Origin: Lingula anatina
Taxonomy: Eukaryota; Brachiopoda; Lingulata; Lingulida; Lingulidae
Assembly (NCBI RefSeq): GCF_001039355.2
Contig: NW_019774580.1
Coordinates: 238,446-292,576 of the forward strand
Direction: 5' to 3'
Length of the DNA stretch: 54,131 bases
Shown here: one piece after another, positions 1 to 12,189 of the stretch
Layout: each line of letters starts with the position of its first letter
How positions within the stretch are numbered: the first letter of the stretch is position 1
Position numbers and translations under genes: made by a program
Notes under the pieces: model-generated
What the model saw: the letters and a program-made list of their open reading frames with translations, nothing else
Told to the model about the DNA's origin: nothing
Databases searched by the model: none

Positions 1-698
1 AAAATAACCCCATGAAATAAATGAGATATATTGAAAAATATGAAAGCCCACCAAGACGAGTTTCATACCTGTTATTACCTGGCTTGGGAATTGCAGCGGT
101 GCATAATTAACAGGTTTGTTGTAAACGAGCTTTTGGTCAACTACAAAGCATTTAAAATGCATCAGCAATCAGTAAGTTTGCCAACTGATGACAGTTAATC
201 TGAAAGACTACCAGCTCTTGATATGATCTAAACCACCTGAGGTGACCATGATCTAGAGCATCGCAACTATTGTCACCGAAGTTAGTAAGTCACGGAAGAC
301 CGTCACAGACAAAGAAAGATTGTCAAAAAGAGCTGCAATTTTGGTGAATCCCACGGCAACACACCGAGGCATAACGAAAATTCCTCAACTCCGTTCAACA
401 CAACTTTCCTTAACTTCTACGTCTGTATAGTATGCACCATGCAGCTCAGTTGAGTCTCATAGATCGACCTTTATCGTGATTGTCGTCACAGTACCACGTG
501 ACCCAGATCTGTTGCTTCATTTTTGCATATTGAGGTGAGGTTTACTAAAACGCTTTTTTTTCTACTAATAGATTGTTTTTATAATTTTTAAATGGCGGGG
601 ATCGATTAAAACATACCTCTAGTGTATAGATTGAGTGCTGTATCTTCAAAATTCGAGAAATGGATTTTTACATGAACATTGTCTTTTAAGCCTCTCTT
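1..698. other. Left-edge non-coding DNA
   Basis: No coding exon, RNA gene or clear repeat structure was recognised here. The short open frame at its right end runs into the terminal inverted repeat of the next feature and is not considered coding. Confidence 0.5.
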
Positions 699-820
699 CT
701 GGTCCTCAAATCTAGTTCGGTCCCTTGGTTCTAATCTGTTTACCAGGGGCTCTGTTCTGGTCCTACACCTGTAAATGTCCATCATGACGTGTTCCCCAAA
801 CGTGTCCTTGGCTGACTCTC
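699..820 (+). repeat. Left terminal inverted repeat
   Basis: It matches the inverted sequence at 2711-2840, including the stretches around ggtcctacacctgtaaatg, tccatcatgacg and ccttggctgactc. Only scattered substitutions and a short indel (an extra gtttgaactc-type segment in the right arm) separate the arms. Confidence 0.75.
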
Positions 821-2710
821 TTTTGGGCCCAAACTTTTTCTGCGGTATGGTCTTCATTTGGAAACCTGCCAGTATGACGTTCGGGGGAGGGGAGGGGATT
901 AATTACTTGCAGTTAAGCAACTCAACTAACGGTCATTTGGTTGATTCGCGAGATCAACGGACTAGCAGGCTATTATTTCACAGCATAAATTGAAGATATA
1001 AATTGCAGAGTAACATTCTGTCGCAAGGATACTACATACAATTATTTATTCCCTTCATGCTCCCCCCCTCCCCGGGGGTCACTTGTAATTGATACTCCGT
1101 ATCTTGATTAATGTGGAAGAATCACAGATGAAAAGAGTGCGCAGACGTGCATTTGACAGGTCAGGTCACGAAGTAACGGATACGGCATCTCAGGCCCAGT
1201 TTATAACACTCTCCTCTAGTTCGGGACATTTACAGAATGTCTTAACCTCTCTCTCTCGTCATAAATCAAAGTCTCTGACATTTAACATTAGTATTAGTAT
1301 AAATATTCATTTTTTTTTCATATGAAAGATGAGAGCGTAAATTAACTTATCACAACCGCTCACGTTTTGCAAAACGTTTTTATTAATGTTTCATATTACT
1401 TTTAATAACTGCTGACTGCTTTCCCTGTTAGAGGGTACAATGACACAAACCAGTGAAAGTAATGGAACGTGTCATATACTTATTCTGATATTAAACTAAA
1501 TATATGTGGCTCACATTTTCACTTTTTGTTGAAAGTTTTCTCACATCGAACTTAATTAATTGGCTTGGAGTGTCTACATCTGTAGCGGTGTTTTAAAGGG
1601 TCATAAAGTGACCAATTTTTGAGATAGCGTTATGCGGGACTTAGGTAACTTTTGTATAAACGGGAAATAATATACTGTAGATTGATTCACAGCTCTGCCT
1701 CCGGTCGAATGCAAGCCCTTTACGGACCAACCAAAATTAACTGCCCGTGTCTGGTGCGGGTGCTCTGTTTTCGTGGTTCTCTTATATAATTGCGCGGTGC
1801 TTAGTTAATCTGGCAACAAATGTCGCTGCAGATGCGATGCAAATAAAACGGTATAATGATCGACGCGAAAATGCCTTTAGTCTGTTTTGATTTTTACCGT
1901 GTACGCACATCTACTATAATGTATAGGGTTCGAAATTATCAACATATCGGATTACTTAAAATAACCATCCAAAGATCATGTACATTACGGCGCGTACACA
2001 CAATTCGTTTGATTTGTGGTTTTTAATGAACTTAAATATAGATGCTGCGATAAAGACCATTCAACTGAATAAGATATATATACAGGGCGAAAAAGAAATT
2101 GAGACGTCCCTGGAGTCGAGACAAAATTAATGTTAAAGAATCCCGATTCTGTAATAACAGCTATATATGTTTGTCTCTTTTAAATTAATTTGAATTGTGC
2201 TCTATAACAAAAGAGGCAGTCCATGTGAGGGTCGATGGCACTTTTAATGGTGGGGATCGAGTATTTAAATTCACAGATTTCGGGCATGAAAGAAAATTTT
2301 GTGGTTTCCAGGGGTCAGTTTGTAAGATCAAAATTCAGGTCAGGGCGCTGTTCTGAATCTTTCCCTTGAAGTGGTAAATTGAAACGGGGATGTTAGCCTT
2401 TAATTTTGCCCAAGGGAGTACGGCGTTGTGTAACAGTAAATTGCATTGGCATGCATACTTATACTACGTAGTTATACTGGATCTGAGAAACAAGAAGCAG
2501 AGAACGCCATAAATATTGTAGTAGTATTAAACATCCTAAAGGTAGTCACGCAGCAAAACTTTTGTGTTCTTTAAAAAATATGAGAATATATTATAGCAAA
2601 TATAATACAATTTTAAATAATTAAAATGCATTTCTTTCTAACATTCAGTTTACGCACGTTTTTTGGTAGTCTCTCAAAGTTTTAAACCTCAAATATTGGA
2701 GACCATAATA

Positions 2711-2840
2711 GAGTCAGCCAAGGAGACGTTTGGGGAACACGTTTGAACTCGTCATGATGGACATTTACAGGTGTAGGACCAGTACAGAGCTTCTTGTAAA
2801 CAGTTTAGAACCCAGGGACCGAACTTGATTTGAGGACCAG
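2711..2840 (-). repeat. Right terminal inverted repeat
   Basis: This is the inverted partner of 699-820. It also carries the extra caaacgtg-type segment seen in the left end of the second copy at 36.75 kb, which suggests that segment is ancestral and was lost from the left arm of copy 1. Confidence 0.7.
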
Positions 2841-3936
2841 GCCCCGTATGCACAAAAAATCCTTATCTTAAGTGAAAAATTCTCCTTAACTTCATAAGAA
2901 AATTCTTAGCTGAGGAAACCCCTTAAGTGGTATGCACAAAGTACCTTAAGAATTCCCTAAGCCAAGAATTTTCTCAAATAATAGGAATTTACTCAACTCT
3001 GTTGGATTTCTCTTATGTGTTGAGCTATGTTTAGCCTGTGCATTGACCAAAAGAATTACCTGTTACAATAGCTCACACTGGGGAATTCCTGGGGAATCCA
3101 TGTTTGAAGGAATCCTTTACTTGGATATGATAGGCCTATCAGTTATTATTAGAAGAGTTGAGGTATCAATTGTGTAGGCCAAGAAGTTGTAACTTCTTGT
3201 GTAGGCCTAGTATTCTTCATACTCTGACAGAAAAAGAGGCATGTCATCCAATCCCCAGACCCAACACTAATAATAATAATCCAGTGACATAATTACATTT
3301 TAATAAAAAGGTTTTATCTCTATTGGCTGATACATGTGCACCCATCTCCCCTATCGGCGATAATTCTGTAAAAAGGACCCATAAAAAAATATTAGTTTAC
3401 CATCATTGTCACCTACAAGAAGTGATTCAGTAGGGCGAATTTTTTGCTCATACAAAAACACATTGAATTTAACCAACGATGCCCTCCGGACCGTCATTAC
3501 ATACACTAAAACATGGAACGTGCCATGAGCAAAGCTAGTAGTAACATAAATTGCAGTGAGAGGCACTCCTAGTACAGGGAGAGTGTTTTTGTGCATGAGG
3601 TGCACATTTGATGGGGAAAATTTACATTATAATTTTTTTATGTGAGCAGAAAAAGTAATGCCGCCGGGGATGATAAAGTAACATTTTTTCATGGGCCCTA
3701 AAAAAGAAATAAGCCCAGCATGTACTTATTTCATGACTATGGCCATTTACATGTCATCGACTTACATATTTTAAGTGTTATCAGTGATGAAAAATTGTGA
3801 CATGTAATTCATAATATTAATTTTAATTATTAATTTCACTATTGACCCCACAATGATGCGTGAGATTCCGTGTTATCAGGTGGTTTTTGGGGATTTCATA
3901 AGCAACATGACATAAAAAGTGCCCACTCAAAATTTT
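2841..3936. other. Repeat-derived non-coding DNA
   Basis: The left end (2841-2990) contains gtatgcacaaa and cttaag motifs in both orientations. This suggests a degenerate foldback or Harbinger-type MITE, but the outer ends could not be defined. The open frame at 3351-3605 on the minus strand was not recognised. No host gene was seen. Confidence 0.4.
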
Positions 3937-4287
3937 TCACTTTAGATATCCCTTAACAGAACGACAAATTACAAATGTAGCTGCCAGAAGATCCGTAATG
4001 AAAAGTATCCCCGCTCTATCAAAACGAAATCGCTGGTAAATCTCATGATCTGGGTAAAAATACAAAGGATTTTCGCGGTCCCGCAATATTCTTGGTCTTG
4101 CGACTGCCTTTTCCAGTTCATCCACTTCTTCACGATAAACAGCAATAACCCAGCAGGCATAAGTGCGTTGGATCAACGTTGAAAACAGGTTGATACATTG
4201 AATTGCCGTTGATCTACCTAAATTCAACGTAAAATCAACGTTGATCCAGCCACGTCGAAACACCGTCATAATGTGACGTTGATTCAA
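3937..4287 (-). pseudogene. PIF/Harbinger (HARBI1-like) transposase N-terminal fragment
   Basis: The minus-strand frame contains ARPRILRDRENPLYFYPDHE followed by IYQRFRFDRAGILFITDLL. This resembles the N-terminal region of HARBI1-type transposases, in which an R-x-R...RxNPL...YxRFRFxR pattern precedes the DDE nuclease. Only this N-terminal part is present: the frame stops soon after, and no DDE catalytic region follows, so the copy is dead. Its upstream end (about 4150-4287) runs into the CAACGTTG-rich repeat and is probably not part of the transposase. The family call rests on motif memory. Confidence 0.55.
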
Positions 4288-4310
4288 CGTTGTATTTTGG
4301 TCATTGACAC
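4150..4310. repeat. CAACGTTG-rich interspersed repeat (copy 1)
   Basis: The segment begins cccagcaggcata and contains many copies of the palindromic core aacgtt in contexts such as atcaacgttga and gattcaacgttg. A related segment lies at 37.75-37.92 kb, also bounded by a cccgctgggt-like end. It looks like a short non-autonomous element; the superfamily is not assigned. Confidence 0.55.
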
Positions 4311-4581
4311 AACCTTGCAGACATGGATTATATTTTAAAATATTAATTAATTGTTGAAAACGTGATACTTTGTTTATTTATAATGTAACTAACTTTATCA
4401 AAATAATCAAAAAAGTGTTAAAAGTAAAAGTGACAGTTGTTTTGTGTCTTTAGTGAACTAGTGAATTTTCTTAACTTGTTATTCAGAAATACATTCCAAT
4501 AAACTGAATTCCTTGCAACGTCANTTTTCAACTCATTCCAAAAAAAAAATGTAGGTAACAAATTTAATTGGCAGTCCTTAC

Positions 4582-4808
4582 CTTGCATGCCTCACAAGTG
4601 TTGATTCCATAGTGTAAACCTGAAGCCTTCTCCCCACACACACGACATGGAGGGAGTAGAGGAGAGGGGGGTTTGTCTTCCTTTGTAATACTGTCACTGC
4701 TACTGATGATGTTACTGCTGCTGATAGCACTACTGTTGTCTACCTCAGGACTTGTGACTACAGGAGAGGAATCCATTGGAAAAAGACTGGAAGTGACACA
4801 GCTCTCTC
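4582..4808 (-). CDS. Nuclear receptor exon: end of A/B region and first zinc finger, P-box CEACK
   Basis: The exon runs from an acceptor (ctgttttag) at 4809 to a strong donor (AAG|gtaagg) at 4582. It encodes a Ser-rich, disordered A/B region and then a C4 zinc finger: [14 protein letters not shown] followed by INTCEACK. The spacing Cx2C-x13-Cx2C is that of the first finger of a nuclear-receptor DNA-binding domain. The P-box CEACK is unusual, since most receptors have CEGCK. To my knowledge it marks the first of two DNA-binding domains in the 2DBD receptor group of flatworms, molluscs and some crustaceans. Exons for the second finger, second DBD and ligand-binding domain would lie below 4500 on this strand. 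None was found, because the flank is transposon sequence to the window edge. The gene is therefore partial here. Confidence 0.8.
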
Positions 4809-7800
4809 CTAAAACAGATAGAAATGTAAACATTGATTTTACTTTCAGCTATAATCTTCACTCCTCTCTGGGCACATTTCTCCCAGTGAAGAGCTGACAT
4901 AACTGACCTGGCCCCTTGATAACCAGTCTTCTGTATTGACACACCTCACCTGCCTGTAATCCCATACACAGTATACACCTGACCACAGTGAATCTCACAT
5001 GGCCTGCCATACATCATGATGTAAGCAGCTTAATACAGAGAATACTAACAAGGTACAATCAATAGAAGTAGTAGGCAATACCTTTATAAACACAGGTCAA
5101 TCCATGGGAAAGAAAACATGGAGCCATCATTGATCAGGAGATGTGGAACTGTTGTTCTAGCTGGTCCATTTGTGCAATACTATTATATACCTTTACCTTT
5201 ATTTAAAAAGGGGAATAAATGGCAAGGTAAAATCTCATTTTTCTTACTCCCCTCATGTGACAGAAGTATTCTCTACTAAGTCTTCAAGATAATGGATTAA
5301 TCTACTAGTATATAGCCAAGTATTCTGCTAGTACTGCATCCACACCTTTTATTCATAAACAACACTCTTATCTGTCAACCTTAGCAAGGAATCTTGACAA
5401 ATTTCCCTCAAAGCACTCTCCAAATCTCTGACAGCCAAGTCCACTAATATATCTATGTGGTAACACTTATTATTATTTCTGTAGTATATCATGCACTCCT
5501 GCAAGTACACAAATAACCCATGTAGAGGAATTCTATTGGTTAATATGGAGATTACTCCTACATCATTCCTACCCCCACTTACATCATATCATTTGATTGG
5601 GAGGCACCAGCACAACCACAATGATACAGTGAAAGGGTGTAGAGACCATCAACAAATAACTTACTCCTACATCACAATCCTACATGGCATCTACACCTAC
5701 ATACAACCACCCACACACTTTGACAGGGTGTATGACCATCACTAATAACTTCACTTTCCTTTCCATAAAAATACATGTACACGCCGCTGGTCAACATAGA
5801 TCAAATCCACTCTGTAAGTAAGGACTCTCCCTAAGTGCAATCAGCTTAACTGAATGACACAACTTGTTTCCAACATTATTGTATAATCACCAGTTTTTCT
5901 GTATTCTACTTAATGCTAGGAAGAGGTGTGTGTGTCATTTAGTTAAGCTGATTGCAGTCAACAAGAGTCCATGCGGAGTTGGGTTGATCCATGTGGATCA
6001 ATGCTGTTTATGGGAATGGGGCCTTAGGTCTAGGCAACTATTTTATCTTGTGAGCTCTTTAAAAAATTGCAAAAACTTTTGTGTATATAACAAGCAAGAG
6101 TATTATTTTTAAAGTCCTTTTTCTATATTTTTCCACTTTAGCGTCATTTTGTACCTTAACTGACTGTACACCCCTGTAACTAAACTGGCAGGTAACTACA
6201 CACATCTTGCACCCAACTGTCTGAACGACTTTGAAGAAATTTGCAAGAAAAAAAAATTCAACAAATTTACAAGAGCACCAAAAGCAAGAAAGTATTCAAA
6301 TTTGCAGCAGACATCATTTGCATGGTAACATTCCCTCTTGTATGAGGTCAGATATATATATATTGATGGGGGAAGGGGGGGTCTTTCTCAACTCTTCTCA
6401 AACTGATCATGAGTTTAACTTACAAGCATACATCAAAGATAGGAAAAAGCTGATCTAGCAACCACCCCAACTTTATGAGAAGAAGTGTAAAATAATTTTA
6501 ATTTTAATCAATATTTTAAAATATCTAAATACATGTGTGTCTATATATTGCAAGACAAGCCCTTACAAAACTCTTGGAAAATCTGTCCAGTTCTCTTAAA
6601 CTTACATGTGCATACATGTTATTGAACCCATTCAAACAAAACCCATGCCAAACGGTCCTCCTGGTCCCACTGAAAACATATCCTAGCCTGCCTGACTATG
6701 TTAAAAAATGCAAGTCATCTCCTCACTGCAGAGATTACTTCAACCATAACACATGACATCAACCCAAACCCTGTGTGTTCAATGCTTACCAAAGACATCA
6801 TGTGCACACTCTATAAGATCTCCCAAATCATCCCAGGGTATGTGATGCTCCATGTTAATACATGCCATGTCCTCCTCTGAGACAGTTTTCATGATTGCCT
6901 GGCTGGGTTGTCACACCCACAGTTCACACCCACAACACTAGGCTAGAGAGTCTCTGAGCCCAGCTCTTATTTAAATAACCCTCTCCATAGTGAGGGTGCA
7001 CACGGTGAACATCACACTTAGAGCATTAAAATGGTTCACAATATCCATATATTTCTGAATCTAGCTCAGTGCTATAACAGCATAATGCTCTAGATCACTG
7101 CATAAAGCTCAAAGTAAAAAAAACACAGTACTAATGAAGTACTCTTTCCAGAAACACCACTACTTTTTTATTTCCCCGCTCCTCTACAGCCCCATTATAA
7201 AAGCCTTGAGAAACTGACGGAATCTGACGTCACCTGTCGATAACCATTCAGACTGAAGGACCAGTGTAAAACGTTGGCATAATAGTTCCATACAAATAAG
7301 TACCCAAGTACTAAGCAAACACCATGTTCTACCCTTACTTGCTATGGAGATGACAACAAACATTGCTACACTGCTTTATATACTGTGTCACACAATTACC
7401 ACATTTCTACACGCTAACACATCTATAACCCCATTGTACAATCCTCCTACAACTTCTATATAAAACATTTCAAGACATTCTTTACAGGGCTTGAGGAAAG
7501 GTATAAACACAGGTATGGCCTGTATGAAGAGGCTTGCTCAAGAGAGTAACAGTAAAGGATTAGCAGAGAGGATTATACACCTGGGCACCTATGTTGCAGA
7601 GGGCATGGTGACCTGATTAAGTCACATGCTGTGGTACATGTGATCAGTGAGTGACTGGGGCAGACCACAGTACAGATGTACTCTAAGTCAACACCAGCTG
7701 ATGATGAGAACTTAGTGGGATGATAACACATGGTAAAATAGGTCATCTTCACTGGACAACAGTGGTTTGATAACTCAATAGACTGATGCAGAAAAATCTT

Positions 7801-8118
7801 AACATCTATGTCATAAACTGATCAGTAATTACTGGTATGTCCATTCAAGTTGCCCCTCTACTGTACCTCTTACTGTACTTTATGATATTTCAGCAGCATA
7901 TGAGATAAGTTTCAAGTTTACTTCATACATCAGGCCTACAGACCCAGAATACATAGTTCAAAACATTATTTTATGGGATGAAAATACAATAAACGTAACA
8001 AACGTTCTAAGTGTAAATATGAAAATAATCGATATAAAAGAAGTCCACTTAATCAATGGTCTTCTTATAATTTTTTTCTTCTAATTTTGTTACAATGATA
8101 TAAGTAACCTGCCAATCT
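4809..8118. other. Probable nuclear-receptor intron or 5' flank, no exon recognised
   Basis: About 3.3 kb of AT-rich DNA with only short open frames and none of recognisable family. It probably lies within or upstream of the receptor gene, whose 5' exons should be on the minus strand at higher coordinates. A simple (ta)n run sits near 6351-6362. Confidence 0.45.
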
Positions 8119-8302
8119 CAGGAGCAGATCCAGAGATTTTCTGACAGTCTTCCCAATTATCTTTGTTGATCTATCCTCATCCTCCATTTTTGACTGTCTT
8201 CCAACCGAAAAAAAATTAGATACCCATCTATGTGAGTCTAATGTGACCCTTAAAATCAGACCATCTTCTGGAAGACCCAGAAGACAGTCTCAATCCACCA
8301 GA
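8119..8302 (+). mobile_element. CAGGGGYGGAT MITE family, copy 1
   Basis: It starts caggagcagatccagagatt and contains the family blocks gacagtcttcc, ccatttttgactgtcttcc and ggaagacccagaagac, ending near caatccaccag. Four more copies occur in the window. The ends are degraded relative to the copy at 12856. Confidence 0.65.
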
Positions 8303-8870
8303 GATTCTTTTTATAAATTAAGTCACTGTTTCGCCAAGAAATGTAGCATCTGTTATATGGTCATTGTTTGTATGTTTGGTATGTACTGTTTGGTTAAGCC
8401 TTTGTATTAAGTACACTATTGTAGGACATGAATCTCTTTTTTGACATAACTATATCCTTTTGAAAAACAGGCGATGCACACAGATCTACTTTCTGCCTCT
8501 GTGCCATTATAGCGTCCCTTTTCTACTTGTAAATCATGATTCGATACTCTAAATTATCTTTTGTGCTCTGCCACAGGTACAATGCAAAGCTATTCCTCAA
8601 AGATAACACCCTGTTTGAAGCATATGTGATAAATGATATATGAAAACTGTTCCATGACTTGATACAACCCATGACTTGGGCCATACAGGCTCAAGTCAGG
8701 ATAAATAATATGTTTGTAATATGAAACAAGGCAGCAAAGCTGTCAAATGTACAGACAAAAAGCAGACAATAACAATGCACAAAACAGGCTACTGTCAATT
8801 CTGATGCAAAAGTACATTATGCTTAACTGCAAATTCAACATCAAATTTTAATTATGCTCAACAGGTAATA
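8303..8870. other. Non-coding DNA
   Basis: No coding exon or defined repeat was recognised. The sequence is AT-rich and leads into the degenerate tandem array. Confidence 0.4.
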
Positions 8871-10250
8871 CCAATGTAAGTGAAATGTGTAACAAGCGTA
8901 AGGATTCAGGCCCATGGGAGTTTAAGTTCACACTTTGAAAATGCCAGAATGAGAAAAATGAAAATTTCACATAAAACTGCTTAAATTCAATAATAAATGA
9001 TAACCCATTTGAGCTGGCTTTCTAATTTGAACTGCATGCCAATCCTACAAATCGTACTTGTAAGTTGAAAATAATAATAAGTAACATAGTTTTCTTTTCA
9101 TAATGTTTGTAGTAGCAGTGCAAAAAGATTTTTGTCAATTTTGATGTAACATTACATAATAAATTACAGAATAATTATCACCAATTTTTGATTATTGACT
9201 ACAAATAGCATGGACATGTAGAAAATTTGATTACCATTTGGCTTCATGTCCATGGGAGCTTCGAGTCCCACAATGAATATGCCAACATGATAAAAATGAA
9301 TATTTCACTAAAATGTATAACTTCCAGAAAAAGAAGCCAATTAGACTGCTTTTCCAACTCAGGCTGCATTTTAGTCCTTTGTTTCTTTTTTGAAAGTTTG
9401 ACACTCATAAGTAACATGGTTTTCCCATAATGGTCATCATGGCAGCAGCACCCAAAATTGTGTTTTCTTCTATTTTAATGCAATATTACATAATGCTTAA
9501 CAGCATAATGACCATCAGTTTTTAATAATAAAAGATCCGTATCGTGGATTTTCAGAAAATGTGACTAGCATGGGTCTTCAAGCCCGTGGAGGTTCTAAGT
9601 CACACCTTGAAAATGCCAATATGTGAAAAATTAAATTTTCACAAAAAACTGATTAACTGCCAAAAAAATTTACCAAATAGTCTGCATTGCCCACTGAAGC
9701 TTTATTTAAGTCCCATGTTTCTTCCTGTAAGTTTGAGAACAGTAAGTGACATGGTTTTCCTTAAATGGTCATCATGGGAGCAGTGTCCAAAATAGGGGTG
9801 TCTTCAAATTTTGATGCACTATTACATAATGTTTAACAGGATAATTACCATCAATTTTTAATAATAAAATATTAGTATCATGGATATTCAGAAAATGTTC
9901 CTAGCAAAGGTCTTCAGGCCAAAGGAACTTCAAAGTCACACCTTGAAAATGCCAAAATGTAGACAAGACAGCACTGTCCTGAAATGTGTTTTTTTCCATT
10001 TTTAACAATTTTTTAACATATAACAAAATTAACAATTTACTGCCATTTATATATGATCAACTAAGAAAATTGATGAGATGGGAAAAATATCAATAGAACA
10101 GTGTTTAATGTCCAATTTCCTCCATTCTGAGTTTCTGAACATAGTGAATGAATGAATCTGACAAACTGCAATGATATGAGTTTATTTCCATTTTTGAAAC
10201 TCTATTATACAATACATGATAACAAGTTTACCATCATTTTTACATAATCA
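8871..10250. repeat. Degenerate tandem array of ~330 bp units
   Basis: Successive blocks repeat the same order of motifs: ccatggga(g)..., gaaaatgccaa..., atttcacataaaact, taagtaacatggttttcc and tgcaatattacataatg, then taataataaaa. Units begin near 8900, 9230, 9570 and 9900 and diverge strongly from each other. The segment from about 9560 to 10240 is also duplicated at about 12190-12845. No coding content was seen. Confidence 0.6.
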
Positions 10251-10358
10251 ACTAACAATGTTGTAAAGATGCAGGAAATGTCAAACAAACACTTTTACGA
10301 ATCTTATTAGTTAAATAATGAGACTGTTAACATGCCTAAGAATTGAATCTGAGGAAAT

Positions 10359-10755
10359 GTGAAAAAACAGCATAACTTATAAAATAATGGCCCGATTATG
10401 CTGATTTTCGAACTTGACCTGCATTTTAGTAAGATTAATTACTCCTGTGAGTTTCATGACAACAGGTCTATCGGTTTTCCTTGAAATGTGTTAACAGTGT
10501 TGCACATATGCTGAAAAGTGAAAAAAACAGCATAACTACTAAAATAGTGGCCCGATCATGCCGATTTTCGAACTTGACCTGCGTTTTAGTAAGATTGATT
10601 ACTCCTGTGAGTTTCATGACAACAGGCCTATCGGTTTTCCTTGAAATGTGTTAACAGTGTTGCATATATGCTAAAAAGTGAAAAAACAGCATAAATACTA
10701 CAATAATTGCCCAAACATGCTGATTTTCGAACTTGACCTGCGTTTTATGAATATT
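10359..10755 (+). repeat. 160 bp tandem repeat, about 2.5 copies
   Basis: Units start at gtgaaaaaacagcataa near 10359, 10518 and 10678, giving periods of 159 and 160 bp. They share gattttcgaacttgacctg and tgacaacaggcctatcgg. The third unit breaks off near 10750. The first two units are very similar, so the duplication is fairly recent. Confidence 0.85.
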
Positions 10756-10826
10756 CATCAGCTCTGTAAATATAAAGCCAAAAAGTAAAACTGTCTTCCA
10801 CTTATCGTGTTAACGATGAAAGTGCA

Positions 10827-10872
10827 CGGCGACGGCGACGGCGACATCGACGGCGACAGGGACGGCGACGAC
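10827..10872 (+). repeat. (GGCGAC)n hexamer repeat
   Basis: A run of ggcgac hexamers with interruptions (cgacggcgacatcgac, cgacagggacggcgacgac), unusually GC-rich for this AT-rich neighbourhood. Confidence 0.8.
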
Positions 10873-10889
10873 AGACGCAGGTGATGGCA

Positions 10890-10919
10890 ATATGTACAGA
10901 CACATCTGTGTCTGTACAT
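10890..10919. repeat. 30 bp perfect palindrome
   Basis: The arms tatgtacagacaca and tgtgtctgtacata are exact inverted copies separated by 2 bases. The right arm and its flank (tgtctgtacataaaaa) resemble the sequence on both sides of the MITE at 12856-13022. Confidence 0.8.
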
Positions 10920-10929
10920 AAAAAGCATA

Positions 10930-11302
10930 TGAATACGGGTTTGGTTTCTCAGGAAAAATCTTCCTCACATTTCATCTTATCCTTATTATACAATATAACA
11001 ATAGAATCACAACACAAGGTGCAATTCCCTGTAACATCTACATCAAACAAAGTAAATAAAACTTTTTATGTATTTTCCTAATGTACTTAGTATTTTCAGA
11101 TTGTGCTTGCTGTTCATGTGCAATCTCAACAGACACATTCATGGCCAGAGCCTCAAGAGGACAAGCAACAAACTTGGTGAGAAGTACATAACAAATCAAT
11201 GTTTTATCAGATTTAAGAGTGTTCTATGGTGATAAGGCTGACGTGTCTTGTAAATTAATTTTTTTAAGGTAATAACTGATACCTCAACATTAACCAGGCA
11301 AT
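10930..11302. other. Non-coding DNA
   Basis: Flank between the palindrome and the 27 bp minisatellite. Short open frames are present, none recognised. Confidence 0.4.
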
Positions 11303-11444
11303 CAATCTCAGTTTTATCAAGTTCTCCGCCAATCTTAGTTTTATCAAGTTCTCCACCAATCTTTGTTTTATCAAGTTCTCCACCAATCTCAGTTTTATCA
11401 AGTTCTCCGCCAATCTGTTTTATCAAGTTCTCCACCAATCTTAG
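11303..11444 (-). repeat. 27 bp minisatellite
   Basis: Units of caatctcagttttatcaag plus ttctccgc start at 11303, 11330, 11357, 11384, 11411 (shortened) and 11435. On the minus strand, units in register read as the nonapeptide IGGELDKTK/E repeated four to five times in an 80-aa frame with an ATG. The unit length being a multiple of three keeps that frame open. No splice context or homolog supports real coding use. Confidence 0.85.
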
Positions 11445-11804
11445 TGCCTGATGTAAAGTTCATGTGGTACATTCATACAGTAAAACAAAAACACAGTCTG
11501 TACACAACAAATTGGCAGAAAACAAACCAACTGCAGTCATAGCCATGGCATTATAAGCTTGGGATTTTCTCTACGAATAACACGTACCTATGTTTCAATA
11601 TTTTCTATCCACCACTGAAGTTTCCACTTCATATCAATTGTTATATGCATCACTGCATTGATTTTTCACTTCTATTCTTCCTTCACAATGGTTACAAATG
11701 AAAATAAGCAATAGTATATAGGAAAGTATACACCTTTTAGGCCATTATGACATGTCTAAGTTTGTCAATTATCTACATGGCATTACTTAGAGACTAAATA
11801 AACA
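11445..11804. other. Non-coding DNA
   Basis: No exon, repeat boundary or RNA gene was recognised. Confidence 0.4.
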
Positions 11805-11968
11805 TAGGGGTGGACAGAAGCCGTCTGTTGGGTCTTCTGGAAGACGGTCAGAATTTTTCAGTTTACATTGACAGGCACCTAATTTCTTCTATTGAAAAAA
11901 GGTCAAAAATGGAGGATGGATCAAGAGAGATAATTTGGAAGACAGTAAGAAAATATCTCCAGATCCTC
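11805..11968 (-). mobile_element. CAGGGGYGGAT MITE family, copy 2 (inverted)
   Basis: It reads taggggtggacagaag, then gggtcttctggaagacggtc, tcaaaaatggaggatggatc and tttggaagacagtaag. This is the inverted order of the copy at 12856, so the copy lies in opposite orientation. The 117-aa frame across it is an artefact of the repeat. Confidence 0.7.
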
Positions 11969-12189
11969 ACCATTCACGTAAACAAGGTCCATAAATGGTG
12001 GTTCGAAAATATAATTCACAATAACAACACTGATTACAATTTAACATGTTTATCTCACCAGAATTTTCTTCAAAAAAAAATTAAATTTCTTCAACTTACA
12101 AATCATTGGTCAATCCATCCCTGCACTTGCAGTCAAAGTTTTACACCATTTCTAATTAAGTAATCTATGAACTCCACACGCCTCCACAA

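Larger units (their letters stand above)
699..2840. mobile_element. Non-autonomous DNA transposon with ~125 bp terminal inverted repeats (copy 1)
   Basis: The sequence from 699 (ctggtcctcaaat...) to 820 recurs as an inverted copy at 2711-2840, so the two ends form imperfect terminal inverted repeats of about 122-130 bp around a 2.1 kb body. The body has no long open frame, so the element cannot encode its own transposase. A second copy lies at about 36.66-40.03 kb and matches across 699-1196 and about 1300-2485. The superfamily is not assigned, because the target-site duplication could not be fixed. Confidence 0.75.

Noticed and set aside
606-1325. Small open frames on both strands at the left edge
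   Set aside because: They fall in the inverted repeats and body of a transposon whose second copy breaks the same frames.
3351-3605. 84-aa minus-strand frame near 3.4 kb
   Set aside because: No recognisable motif. It might belong to the neighbouring Harbinger remnant, but no DDE or helix-turn-helix pattern was seen.
11196-11438. Minus-strand frame with IGGELDKT repeats as a repeat protein gene
   Set aside because: The repeat is explained by a 27 bp minisatellite; one unit is out of length and there is no splice or promoter support. Not a CRISPR array: no spacers, and the DNA is eukaryotic.
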